From assembly GCF_041929205.1 (NCBI RefSeq), contig NZ_JBHFNT010000035.1: DNA of 64,000 bases; one strand, written 5' to 3'. The DNA comes from Floridanema evergladense (GTDB lineage: Bacteria; Cyanobacteriota; Cyanobacteriia; Cyanobacteriales; Aerosakkonemataceae). The notes beneath the pieces were generated by a model. It made no database searches and was not told the DNA's origin. It saw only the letters and a program-made list of their open reading frames with translations. Of the stretch, positions 51,868-60,062 are shown in pieces. A program made the position numbers and the translations under genes. The first letter of the stretch is position 1; every line of letters starts with the position of its first letter.

Positions 51868-53298
51868 TCACAAATGTTCTCCCAAGGTAATTTCCAGTTC
51901 TTCCCGATGTTTTTCAGTTAAATCAGAGTTAATCGTTAAACTCGGTTTAATCATTAAGTCAACAATGCCAGTACTGTAAGAATTAACTTCTGGTTGTACT
52001 CTAAACATTGCCGCATCAATGTGTCTTGACAAAAATGTAAAATGCCCGTCAACTAAACCTGTAATACCCGCATTTAAGAAGTAAACTCCTGGGGTTAATA
52101 AACATTTGAAATGGAACTTGATTATAACTATTGTTTCCGGTTCAACTTGATAAATCTCTTGGGAAGCAGCGGTAAAAGAAGCACCTCCCAATTCTAAACC
52201 GCTGACAGTTTTAATTAACATTCCAAACCGCACTTGTTCCGCAGCTTTGACAAAGGCAACTGAGTAGGTGTAAATGTATTCTTTTCTGCCTACCAAGTTG
52301 TTAACTACGGTACCATCGAGCATGGTAATGTGTGGATTAATTATTTTCGCTCCTCGTGGTACATAAGAGATAGTATTTGATGGCACTAATTCTGGATCGA
52401 AAAATTCCCGAATTTCCGTTTCTACAACATTTTCAGGTGTAGTTTCACAGGTAACGTCAACAATGGTTTTGTTTTCTATAATGGCAATATTCTGTTTAAA
52501 TGAATCGTAGCTAACCGTGTTTTGTAATTCCCGAATTTCTTCTCTCAATGTAGTAATTTTTTCTTCAGGAGCATACATTAATTTGTGATATTTATCGAGG
52601 ACAAATTTCGGATGATGGAAGAGTAGTTTTTCGCCTCTATCCATCAAAATTGCGGCATCACAAATGTCAATCACGGCACTTGCTGAGTGAGAAACAAAGA
52701 GAATTGTGCCGCCTCTAGCGCGAATTGATTGAATTCTTGAATAGCACTTGCGTTGAAAAGCTTCGTCACCTACAGATAGGGCTTCATCTACGATTAAAAT
52801 ATCCGGTTCGACGCTAGTAGCAACAGCGAAAGCTAACCGAACAAACATCCCGCTAGAATAGGTTTTTACTGGATGGTCGATAAAATCTCCGATATCAGCA
52901 AAAGCAGCTATTTCGTCAAATTTTTCGGCAATTTGTTGGTGACTTAATCCCATTAATTGACCGTTAAAAAATACGTTTTGTCTGCCAGTAAATTCTGGGT
53001 TAAAACCACTGCCTAATTCTAACAGGGCGGCGACTCTACCTCTAATATGAACTTCGCCGCTAGTGGGGGTGAGTGTACCGACAATAATTTGTAATAATGT
53101 ACTTTTACCAGAACCGTTGCGCCCGACAATTCCTAAAGTTTGTCCTTGAGGAATGTCTAAACTTAAATTTCGCAGTGCCCAAAATTCTTGACATTGGGTT
53201 TTCCCTGGTAATAATAACTCTTTTAGACGATCGACTGGACGAGCATAACGCTTGAAGCATTTAGAGACGTTTTGGAGAGAAATTACGATTTCAGTCAT
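51868..53298 (-). CDS. Polysaccharide ABC exporter ATPase with C-terminal domain (Wzt-like)
   Basis: 476 residues. The N-terminal ABC domain has Walker A GRNGSGKST (59-67), an atypical signature YSSGM, Walker B ILIVDEAL and the H-loop FVSHS, all typical of O-antigen/teichoic acid ATPases. The C-terminal part (about 300-476) is a beta-rich domain, ISYVPRGAKIINPHITMLDG ... GVYFLNAGITGL, like the Wzt C-terminal carbohydrate-binding domain that recognises the modified end of the chain before export. This extension makes a chain-end recognition mechanism likely. Start ATG at 53298, 73 bp after the permease gene. Confidence 0.9.
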   Translation of the reverse strand: MTEIVISLQNVSKCFKRYARPVDRLKELLLPGKTQCQEFWALRNLSLDIPQGQTLGIVGRNGSGKSTLLQIIVGTLTPTSGEVHIRGRVAALLELGSGFNPEFTGRQNVFFNGQLMGLSHQQIAEKFDEIAAFADIGDFIDHPVKTYSSGMFVRLAFAVATSVEPDILIVDEALSVGDEAFQRKCYSRIQSIRARGGTILFVSHSASAVIDICDAAILMDRGEKLLFHHPKFVLDKYHKLMYAPEEKITTLREEIRELQNTVSYDSFKQNIAIIENKTIVDVTCETTPENVVETEIREFFDPELVPSNTISYVPRGAKIINPHITMLDGTVVNNLVGRKEYIYTYSVAFVKAAEQVRFGMLIKTVSGLELGGASFTAASQEIYQVEPETIVIIKFHFKCLLTPGVYFLNAGITGLVDGHFTFLSRHIDAAMFRVQPEVNSYSTGIVDLMIKPSLTINSDLTEKHREELEITLGEHL

Positions 53299-53371
53299 GG
53301 AATTGCCGCTATTATTAAAAACTAATTTTCAGTGGACAAGCGAGATTTTTGGTGACGGTTTCGCTTTCAGT

Positions 53372-54244
53372 TTAGAGAACATCAGCGAAAGCTGAACGCA
53401 AGCGTCGATAAACAGATAAACCGCCATAAAATACAATTAAAGAGAACAGAGAAACCATTCCCCATTCTCCTAAATGCTTGATTGTGCCGCTTAAAATTAA
53501 CTCTCGATAAACTTCTGCGATCGTTGTCATTGGATTTAGCCAAAATACCCATTGTCGGAACCTTTCAGGAATCACAGTAATCGGATAAACGATGGGAGTC
53601 AAATAAAACCACAAATTAGTTAAAACTACCAAAGTTTGCGGTATATCTCGCAGAAAAACTGTTAATCCTGCCACCAAATAACTTAAACCCGCAGTCAAAA
53701 GTAACTGGGGAATCCAAATTAGTGGTAACAGCCAAAGGGTAAGATGAATTGTCTTTGTTGTGAGTGCCACTAAAACGATTAAAGACATCATTCCAAGCGT
53801 ACTTTCCACAAAGGCAGAAAAAACTGGCACCAATGGCAACAAAGCCAAAGGAAATACTACCTTTTTAACTAAATTAGGTTGATTAATTACCGAATTAGCT
53901 GCGGGTAATAACCCGCCCACAAACGCATTCCAAGGAATTAATCCCGCAAAGATCCAGATTCCAAAAGAAAGGTTGTTTTCTGGTAGTCCATGTAAGGGCA
54001 ACTTAACTTTTAAAACTATTGAAAAAACGTAAGTGTAGATCAGTAATTGTGACAACTGGTTGAGTAAAGGCCACAAATTGCCTAAAATAGACCCTTTGTG
54101 TCGCGCCTCCAAGTCTCGTATCACCAGCGCCCTGAGTAGATCCAACTTAGCCCGCCATAAAGCATTAATCGGTAGCTTATTGCTTAACCTTTCTGCTTGT
54201 TGGGCAATTCCTCTCATTGACCTCAGCAATGCCCGTTTCCTCAC
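53372..54244 (-). CDS. Polysaccharide ABC exporter permease (Wzm-like, ABC-2)
   Basis: 290 residues, six hydrophobic helices and the ABC-2 pattern: an amphipathic start with DLEARHKGSILGNLWPLLNQ, and the C-terminal SLIVFYGGLSVYRRL. It forms the membrane channel with the Wzt-like ATPase for export of a lipid-linked polysaccharide. It is the first gene of the seven-gene unit. Start ATG at 54244; ATG at codon 9 is also possible. Confidence 0.9.
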   Translation of the reverse strand: MRKRALLRSMRGIAQQAERLSNKLPINALWRAKLDLLRALVIRDLEARHKGSILGNLWPLLNQLSQLLIYTYVFSIVLKVKLPLHGLPENNLSFGIWIFAGLIPWNAFVGGLLPAANSVINQPNLVKKVVFPLALLPLVPVFSAFVESTLGMMSLIVLVALTTKTIHLTLWLLPLIWIPQLLLTAGLSYLVAGLTVFLRDIPQTLVVLTNLWFYLTPIVYPITVIPERFRQWVFWLNPMTTIAEVYRELILSGTIKHLGEWGMVSLFSLIVFYGGLSVYRRLRSAFADVL

Positions 54245-54501
54245 TCACAATTAATACACCACACTCCGCGAAAACCTGATTAGTTGCTTGGGATTTTAAC
54301 TGTGTTTAGATTCAGTTTCCAGCCGCTAAATCGGTTTTTCCTACTAAAGTTAGACAGTATACCAGTGTTCCGATCGTCTAGAAAGTGGCTAAAAGAAGTA
54401 TTTAAAGAACTATTTAACATCACTACTCTGCCATTGTTCGCAGGCGATCGACTGAATCACATAACGTATTAGGGTAAGATTTTATTCAAATTTTGGCAAT
54501 T

Positions 54502-54550
54502 GATTGGGGACTGGGGATTGGGGACTGGGGATTGGGGATTGGGGACTAGG
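54502..54550. repeat. GGGGATT/GGGGACT heptamer tract
   Basis: About six alternating heptamers GGGGACT and GGGGATT, the same STRR type as at 13109. Confidence 0.8.
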
Positions 54551-54585
54551 AAAGGCAGAAGGCAGAAGATAAAAATTCTCCTTGT

Positions 54586-54669
54586 CCCCATCTCCCCATC
54601 TCCCCATCTCCCCATCTCCCCATCTCCCCATCTCCCCATCTCCCCATCTCCCCATCTCCCCATCTCCCC
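54586..54669. repeat. CCCCATCT octamer array
   Basis: Ten perfect tandem copies of CCCCATCT plus a final CCCC, without any interruption. This is the most regular simple repeat in the window, 57 bp upstream of the DUF2862 gene. Confidence 0.9.
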
Positions 54670-54726
54670 TTGTCCGAGAAGCAGACTACCTTTAGACTGT
54701 GTAATGGTTGATAGATTGGAGTTGGA

Positions 54727-54927
54727 ATGGAAATCGGTCAAAAAGTGCGGGTACGCCGTCTGAGGGATAGATCCCCTGCAAGTGTGATTGGTTGTTTGGG
54801 TAAGATCGGGACAATCAAAGCGTACAAAATGGTAGATGGCAGCGGAGTCGGTGTAGTTGTCCAATTTGATGAGGACAAGTTTACCACTTGGTTCTTTGAG
54901 GATGAATTAGAACCCGTAAACGCATAA
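54727..54927 (+). CDS. DUF2862 family protein
   Basis: 66 residues: MEIGQKVRVRRLRDRSPAS and VVVQFDEDKFTTWFFEDELE, an SH3-like small beta protein of the DUF2862 family, cyanobacterial. Function unknown. It stands 9 bp before the GET3-like gene and probably shares its transcript. Confidence 0.88.
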   Translation: MEIGQKVRVRRLRDRSPASVIGCLGKIGTIKAYKMVDGSGVGVVVQFDEDKFTTWFFEDELEPVNA

Positions 54928-54936
54928 GGAAGACAA

Positions 54937-56100
54937 ATGTCGTTAATTTTGACTTTTTTGGGCAAAGATGGTACTGGTCGCACTAAAGTTGCGATCGCAG
55001 CAGCAAAAAAACTAGCCCTTCAGGGGAAAAAAGTTCTCCTGGCAACACAGGACACTAGTCCAGCTTTTGGGCTGCTGTTGGGTGTTACCCTAAGTCCAGA
55101 CCCACAGGAACTGAGTCCCAATTTATATGGGGTTCAGTTTCAGACTTCCTTGCTGCTAGAACGCAGTTGGGAAGAAGTAAAAATTCTGGAAGCGCAATAT
55201 CTGCGAATGCCGCTAATCAAGGAAGTCTACGGTCAAGAATTGGGAGTCCTACCGGGAATGGATAGTGCTTTGGCTCTCAATGCGATCCGGGAGTATGATA
55301 AAAGCGGCAAGTATGATGCGATCGTCTATGATGGCATCGGCGATCAAAACACCCTGCGAATGTTCGGAATGCCAGAAGTTCTCAGCTGGTATTTGCGACG
55401 CTTCCAAAATATTTTTAGCAATTCCGATTTGGGAAGAACGCTTTTACCCTTTCTGCAACCAATTGCTAGTGCAGTCCTAAATATTAACCTCACCCCTGAT
55501 AAGTTGTCTCAAACTAACAAAGCTACTAATCTTTTGGAGGAAGGCAGAAAAGCAATAGCTGACCCAAACAGAGTAGCAGCTTATTTAGTAACTACAGGCG
55601 ACCCAAGCAGCATTGCTACAGCAAAGTATCTTTGGGGTAGTGCTCAACAGGTGGGTTTAACTGTAGGTGGAGTAATTCTCAATCAAGCGATTTTGCCGGA
55701 TTGGGTAGCAGGAGAACTTGGCGAAGACTTAGGACAAGTTTACGAAAAGTTCGATCGCGATGCCATCACCAATACTGTTACTTCAGAATTTGCTCCCTTA
55801 CAAATTAGTAGTATTCCTCACCTTGTAGGCGAAGACTGGCAAGCTTTAATAAATGCCATGCCTGATTTCTCCCAAATGGCAACGGTTCCCAGACCAATGG
55901 AAGTTGACTTAGCAACAAGGCAAGTAAAACTATTCTTGCCCAGTTTTGACAAAAAACAAGTTAAACTCACCCAAAATGGCCCGGAAGTCACCCTAGAAGC
56001 CGGAGATCAACGCCACAATATTGAATTACCTCCCCAACTGAGCGGACAATCAGTTAAAGGAGCGAAATTTCAAAACAATTATTTAATTCTTTCCTTCTAA
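54937..56100 (+). CDS. GET3/ArsA-like ATPase with altered P-loop
   Basis: 387 residues of the ArsA/GET3 SIMIBI fold. The P-loop is GKDGTGRT (9-16), in place of GKGGVGKT; Arg stands at the phosphate-binding Lys position. Later segments are YDAIVYDGIGDQNTLRMFGM (Walker B region) and a C-terminal small beta domain (KQVKLTQNGPEVTLEAGDQ) as in ArsA_HSP20-type homologues. GET3 delivers tail-anchored membrane proteins; ArsA drives arsenite export. The gene is directly upstream of chlG (21 bp), a neighbourhood seen in cyanobacteria. It may assist insertion of membrane proteins that receive chlorophyll. ATP hydrolysis needs testing because of the P-loop. Confidence 0.8.
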   Translation: MSLILTFLGKDGTGRTKVAIAAAKKLALQGKKVLLATQDTSPAFGLLLGVTLSPDPQELSPNLYGVQFQTSLLLERSWEEVKILEAQYLRMPLIKEVYGQELGVLPGMDSALALNAIREYDKSGKYDAIVYDGIGDQNTLRMFGMPEVLSWYLRRFQNIFSNSDLGRTLLPFLQPIASAVLNINLTPDKLSQTNKATNLLEEGRKAIADPNRVAAYLVTTGDPSSIATAKYLWGSAQQVGLTVGGVILNQAILPDWVAGELGEDLGQVYEKFDRDAITNTVTSEFAPLQISSIPHLVGEDWQALINAMPDFSQMATVPRPMEVDLATRQVKLFLPSFDKKQVKLTQNGPEVTLEAGDQRHNIELPPQLSGQSVKGAKFQNNYLILSF

Positions 56101-56121
56101 CTAGAAAATCTAGTAGCAGCA

Positions 56122-57162
56122 ATGTCTGACCTCACACAACCCGAACTTACTCCAGAAAAAACCGAACCAATCCCAGACGTTCAACCTAATACTGAGGCGG
56201 AACTCGCGCCGAGTCGCGGTGCGAAAACTCGGCAAATGCTGGGAATGAAGGGTGCAGCATCTGGGGAAACTAATATTTGGAAAATTCGCCTGCAACTGAT
56301 GAAGCCGATTACTTGGATTCCCCTAATTTGGGGAGTTGTGTGTGGTGCGGCTTCTTCGGGTAATTATACTTGGACGTTAGAAAATGTCCTAATTGCGGCT
56401 GCTTGTATGTTAATGTCTGGGCCGTTATTAGCAGGATATACCCAAACCATAAATGATTTTTACGATCGCGAAATCGACGCAATCAACGAACCCTATCGCC
56501 CCATTCCTTCCGGCGCAATTTCTATTCCTCAAGTCATCACTCAAGTTTGGGTGTTGTTATTAGGAGGAATTGGAGTTGCTTATTTGTTGGATTTGTGGGC
56601 GGGTCACACTTTTCCGACGATTACGGTTTTAGCGATCGGTGGTTCTTTCCTATCTTACATTTATTCTGCCCCACCATTAAAGCTAAAGAAAAATGGCTGG
56701 TTAGGGAATTATGCCCTTGGTGCCAGTTACATTGCTTTGCCTTGGTGGGCAGGTCACGCATTATTTGGCAACCTCAATTCCACAATAATTGTATTAACAC
56801 TGTTCTACAGTTTAGCAGGTTTAGGAATTGCAGTTGTTAATGATTTCAAAAGTGTGGAAGGTGACAGACAACTGGGTTTACAATCCCTACCAGTAATGTT
56901 TGGCATCACCACCGCTGCTTGGATTTGCGTGTTAATGATTGACATTTTCCAAATCGGAATTGCTGGCTATCTCGTTTATATTCATCAGAATTTGTCTGCC
57001 ACAATTTTAATGTTGTTAGTCATCCCGCAAATCACTTTCCAAGATATGTATTTCCTGCGCGACCCCTTGAAAAATGACGTAAAATATCAAGCAAGCGCCC
57101 AACCTTTCCTAGTTTTAGGAATGTTGGTAGCTGGTTTAGCTTTAGGTCATGCAGGCGTGTAA
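56122..57162 (+). CDS. chlG: Chlorophyll synthase
   Basis: 346 residues, UbiA-type prenyltransferase in the thylakoid membrane that attaches geranylgeranyl or phytyl to chlorophyllide a. The first Asp-rich motif, NDFYDREIDAINEPYRPIPSG (111-131), and the second, NDFKSVEGDRQLGLQSLP, are the diagnostic sites. About nine transmembrane helices are predicted. Length is typical with a soluble N-terminal extension of about 50 residues. It is the last gene of the DUF2862-GET3-chlG unit. Confidence 0.97.
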   Translation: MSDLTQPELTPEKTEPIPDVQPNTEAELAPSRGAKTRQMLGMKGAASGETNIWKIRLQLMKPITWIPLIWGVVCGAASSGNYTWTLENVLIAAACMLMSGPLLAGYTQTINDFYDREIDAINEPYRPIPSGAISIPQVITQVWVLLLGGIGVAYLLDLWAGHTFPTITVLAIGGSFLSYIYSAPPLKLKKNGWLGNYALGASYIALPWWAGHALFGNLNSTIIVLTLFYSLAGLGIAVVNDFKSVEGDRQLGLQSLPVMFGITTAAWICVLMIDIFQIGIAGYLVYIHQNLSATILMLLVIPQITFQDMYFLRDPLKNDVKYQASAQPFLVLGMLVAGLALGHAGV

Positions 57163-57168
57163 AAAACA

Positions 57169-57233
57169 GTTCGTTGTAAGGGCTTTAGCCCGGTTTTGTG
57201 GCAGGGGAAAGACTAAAGTCTTTACAACGGACA
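57169..57233. repeat. GTTCGTTGTAAGG palindromic dispersed repeat
   Basis: GTTCGTTGTAAGGGCTTTAG (57169-57188) is largely complemented by CTAAAGTCTTTACAACGGAC near 57213-57232. It belongs to the same family as the direct pair at 23472-23524. It directly follows chlG and may end the transcript. Confidence 0.7.
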
Positions 57234-57327
57234 CAGACTATCTTCCTAATGTTTGATGTTTGATTTATAGCTAAATAGATAAAATGTGAGATAGTACACA
57301 TTCGTCATTCATCAGCGGTAAGTAGCT

Positions 57328-57600
57328 GTGTTTAAACTGCTTTATCCCCTAGTTCATGCCATTCAACCTTATTTAGTACCGATCTGCTTTGTCTTAGCAT
57401 GGTCATTAGTAATTATGATTGCTTGGAGTTTGTGGTCAGCTTTTAGTGATAGCGTCTCTAGAGCCAAAAAAATGCACGAAATCCCCTGTACAAATTGTCA
57501 ATTTTTCACTGCTGACTATCGCCTGAAATGTACAGTACATCCTTCCATTGCTAACACTGAAGATGCGATAAATTGTAGCGACTATCAAGCGAGAAAGTAG
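57328..57600 (+). CDS. Small membrane protein with Cys cluster
   Basis: 90 residues from GTG at 57328. One transmembrane helix (about 15-38, LVPICFVLAWSLVIMIAWSL) is followed by a cytosolic or lumenal domain with Cys54, Cys57, Cys68 and Cys83 in CTNCQFFTADYRLKC ... NCSDY. Four Cys could bind zinc or an Fe-S cluster. Conserved among cyanobacteria as far as I recall, but no function known. It stands 4 bp before the cupin gene, so coupled to it. Confidence 0.7.
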   Translation: MFKLLYPLVHAIQPYLVPICFVLAWSLVIMIAWSLWSAFSDSVSRAKKMHEIPCTNCQFFTADYRLKCTVHPSIANTEDAINCSDYQARK

Positions 57601-57604
57601 ATTT

Positions 57605-57967
57605 ATGTTAGTCAGAAAATTAAGTGAGTGTGAGGAATTTATTGCTGGAGATAATACAATTTTACGCGAATTGTTGCATCCAGATAAACAACCTTTGGAA
57701 TTACGTTATAGTTTAGCACACGCCACTTTGCCAGTAGGAAAAACTTCCACATCACACTCTTTAACAACTTCCGAAGTTTACTACATTATTAGTGGTAAAG
57801 GTGAAATGCACATTAATGAAGAAACTCAAATAGTAGAACCGGGAGATGCAGTTTATATTCCTCCCAATGCTAAACAGTTTATTCATAATTGTGGCGATGA
57901 ACCATTAATTTTTGTTTGCATGGTAGATCCTGCATGGCGTAAAGAAGATGAAACAATTTATCAGTAA
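57605..57967 (+). CDS. Cupin domain protein
   Basis: 120 residues. Cupin motif 1 reads GKTSTSHSLTTSEVYYIISG then KGEMHINEE and motif 2 GDAVYIPPNAKQFIHNCGDE, with His and Glu residues at the metal positions partly present. Small one-barrel cupins bind a divalent metal and act as sensors or isomerases; no specific reaction is evident. Follows the Cys-cluster protein. Confidence 0.85.
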   Translation: MLVRKLSECEEFIAGDNTILRELLHPDKQPLELRYSLAHATLPVGKTSTSHSLTTSEVYYIISGKGEMHINEETQIVEPGDAVYIPPNAKQFIHNCGDEPLIFVCMVDPAWRKEDETIYQ

Positions 57968-58013
57968 ACAAGGGAACAGGTAAAGGTTTAAAAAATATTC
58001 TAGCAAATAATAA

Positions 58014-58065
58014 GACTCTGCGGTTGAAACCGCGTCTACACAAACCAAGTCCGCCTACGCGGACT
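58014..58065. repeat. GACTCTGCGGTT-type repeat with second hairpin
   Basis: GCGGTT-GA-AACCGC (within 58019-58033) and AGTCCGC-CTAC-GCGGACT (58048-58065). These two linked hairpins form a dispersed cyanobacterial repeat; here it separates the cupin and ChaN-like genes. Confidence 0.7.
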
Positions 58066-58094
58066 AAATCATAGGTAAATCGGTTATTAACATT

Positions 58095-58967
58095 ATGAAA
58101 CCAAACAAACTAGCCTTATTTTGCGCCTGTTTCTTAGGAATTAACTTATTTTGTATCCCCATAGCAAACGCCCAAAAAATATCTAGTCCGGTATCCCAAC
58201 AAAATTACACAACGCCAGAATTTCTGCAAAATCTAACAAAAGCAAACGTAATTTATTTAGGAGAAACGCATACTAGCGAAGCAGATCACAAAGCGCAGTT
58301 AGAGATTATTCAACAAATTTATGGGAAAAAGCCAAAAATTGCGATCGCAATGGAAATGTTTCAGCGTCCTTATCAGGGGGCGATCGATCGATACCTAGCT
58401 GGAAAAATCACCGAACAAGAACTATTAACTCAAACAGAATATCAACAACGCTGGGGTTTTCCTTGGGAATATTACGCCCCCATTCTGCGTTTTGCTAAAG
58501 AAAATCGCCTCCCAGTTTTAGCTTTAAATACTCCTAGTGAAGTCACCCGAAAAGTTGCACGTCAAGGATTAGAAAGTCTTACCCCAGAAGAGAAAAAATA
58601 CATTCCTCCTATTGCTGAAATTCGCACTGATAACACCGAATATCGCCAAATGTTATTAGATGTTTTCAATCAACATCAAAAAGGTGGACATGGTTCTAGT
58701 GCGAGTTTTGAAAGATTCTTTTCCGCACAAGTTTTGTGGGATGAAACAATGGCGGAAAACATTGCTGAATTTGTCAAAGCTAACCCAAATCATACGGTAA
58801 TTGTATTAGCCGGACAAGGACATTTAGTGTATGGTTATGGTATTCCGAGTCGCGTTGCTAGACGTTTAGGTAATAGTTTAGTCCAAAAAACTATCTTACT
58901 AAATTTTGACGCTGAATTACCTTTAAAAAAGAATCAACCCATTGCTGATTTCCTGTGGTCAAATTAA
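58095..58967 (+). CDS. ChaN family putative haem-binding protein
   Basis: 290 residues with a signal peptide (MKPNKLALFCACFLGINLFC then IPIANA). The ChaN/DUF399 domain has VIYLGETHTSEADHKAQLEI then IAMEMFQRPYQGAIDRYLAG, and later HTVIVLAGQGHLVYGYGIPS. Campylobacter ChaN binds haem between subunits and is linked to iron uptake. In cyanobacteria and plants related proteins affect thylakoid function (inference). Start ATG at 58095. Copy C of the GTTGTTGCGC repeat follows its stop. Confidence 0.85.
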   Translation: MKPNKLALFCACFLGINLFCIPIANAQKISSPVSQQNYTTPEFLQNLTKANVIYLGETHTSEADHKAQLEIIQQIYGKKPKIAIAMEMFQRPYQGAIDRYLAGKITEQELLTQTEYQQRWGFPWEYYAPILRFAKENRLPVLALNTPSEVTRKVARQGLESLTPEEKKYIPPIAEIRTDNTEYRQMLLDVFNQHQKGGHGSSASFERFFSAQVLWDETMAENIAEFVKANPNHTVIVLAGQGHLVYGYGIPSRVARRLGNSLVQKTILLNFDAELPLKKNQPIADFLWSN

Positions 58968-58969
58968 TG

Positions 58970-59019
58970 GTACGTTGTTGCGCTTCAGCGCTTTTCCCAC
59001 TTTAGTGGGAACAACGAAC
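58970..59019. repeat. GTTGTTGCGCTTCAGCGCT repeat, copy C (partial)
   Basis: The left arm GTACGTTGTTGCGCTTCAGCGCT (58970-58992) matches copies A and B. The right side holds TCCCAC-TTTA-GTGGGA and ACAACGAAC, so the right arm has lost the GCGCTAAAGCG part. Confidence 0.7.
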
Positions 59020-59606
59020 TATTCTTCGGTATCATTAAAGTTGACTTGTTCGTAAATGTCGTTGAGGTTAATTTGTAAGTTTATTGAGCTTAATTGTACA
59101 GTTGCATTTTCTGATTCATACTCACTTAATAACCATTTTTCATCAGGAGTTTTACTATATTGCATCGCATAATATCTGGTTTGGTCAATTAATATATATT
59201 CTTTAAATTCAGGAATCGATCGATAATAAAGAAACTTATCTCCTTGGTCGTAATTTTTCGTACTTTTAGATAAAACCTCAACAATTAATGAGGGATTTGT
59301 TACAGTAGTTGTATTCGTTCCGGTGTAAATAGGTTCACCTTCAATTACCATTACATCAGGGTAAGTATATTGACGATAACGAGGTATCCACAAACGTACA
59401 TCAACGAAATAAATATTGTAATTTTGCCCTCTTAAAGCATACTTCAAGAAAGCATAAAAACTCCCGACAATTTTATTATGATTAGTAGTTCCACCTGTCA
59501 TTGGTACAATTTCCCCATCTCGATATTCATTTTTATATTCTGCTGTTGCTTCTAGTTCTAAATATTCTTCGGGGGTGTAGGAACGTTTGAGAGTTTGGAC
59601 TTGCAT
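59019..59606 (-). CDS. Uma2 family putative endonuclease (DUF820)
   Basis: 195 residues. PD-(D/E)xK pattern: YPDVMVIEGEP with the first Asp, SLIVEVLSKSTKNYDQGDKF then LYYRSIPEFKEYILIDQ with Glu and Lys. Second Uma2 copy of the window. It sits 13 bp downstream of a small membrane protein gene, in the same direction. Role unknown. The stop codon abuts the copy C repeat. Confidence 0.88.
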   Translation of the reverse strand: MQVQTLKRSYTPEEYLELEATAEYKNEYRDGEIVPMTGGTTNHNKIVGSFYAFLKYALRGQNYNIYFVDVRLWIPRYRQYTYPDVMVIEGEPIYTGTNTTTVTNPSLIVEVLSKSTKNYDQGDKFLYYRSIPEFKEYILIDQTRYYAMQYSKTPDEKWLLSEYESENATVQLSSINLQINLNDIYEQVNFNDTEE

Positions 59607-59619
59607 AATTTATCACCTA

Positions 59620-59970
59620 TTAAGAACGGCGAAAGGCGATCGAAATACCGAGTATAAAACCTAGTGCGATCGCTACTGCTAATTTTTCCCAAGGTAGGAC
59701 AAATAAAGCGACAATTCCCACCAAGGAACCAAAGGATAAACCCCAAAACAGTAGCCTCATTTTATGGAAAGAAAACTGCAATTTTTCTTCGACAGCTTGG
59801 AGAGTAATATCAATACTATCCAAATCTTGAATGATTTTTTGAATATCTTTACCTGTTTCTTTTTCTAATCTAGCAATAGCTTCTCGATCGGCTTTTACCG
59901 GAGAGATTGACAATCTAAGTAAAGCTTCTTTTAAGGGATATTCTAACTTGGTTTTTAACTTATTATCCAT
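59620..59970 (-). CDS. Hypothetical protein with two C-terminal membrane helices
   Basis: 116 residues. The N-terminal 65 residues are charged and helical (LDSIDITLQAVEEKLQFSFHK). Two hydrophobic helices follow (LLFWGLSFGSLVGIVALFVL and LAVAIALGFILGISIAF). No family is recognised. It precedes the Uma2 gene. Confidence 0.6.
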   Translation of the reverse strand: MDNKLKTKLEYPLKEALLRLSISPVKADREAIARLEKETGKDIQKIIQDLDSIDITLQAVEEKLQFSFHKMRLLFWGLSFGSLVGIVALFVLPWEKLAVAIALGFILGISIAFRRS

Positions 59971-60029
59971 AACTATTTACCTGCAATAAATTAGCGACAA
60001 GAAACCAAGAATTTCTACTATCAAACTTT

Positions 60030-60062
60030 CCTAGTCCCCAATCCCTAGTTCCTAGTCCCTAA
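60030..60062. repeat. Short CCCCAAT/CCTAGT repeat
   Basis: CTAGTCCCCAATCCCTAGTTCCTAGTCCCTA-type units just after the end of the phosphatase gene; a short, degenerate heptamer tract. Confidence 0.55.

Larger units (their letters stand above)
54245..54726. other. Divergent intergenic region with two repeat tracts
   Basis: 482 bp. It carries promoters for the export cluster (minus) and DUF2862-GET3-chlG (plus), plus the heptamer tract (54502-54550) and the octamer tract (54586-54669) close to the chlG side. No gene seen; a 131-codon minus-strand frame here is only translated repeat. Confidence 0.6.

Noticed and set aside
54502..54669. Possible CRISPR array
   Set aside because: The repeats are 7-8 bp and contiguous with no unique spacers. 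The 42-bp units at 48664 are also directly adjacent and coding.
54469..54864. 131-codon minus-strand and 87-codon plus-strand frames across the octamer array
   Set aside because: Their middle parts are only translated CCCCATCT units.
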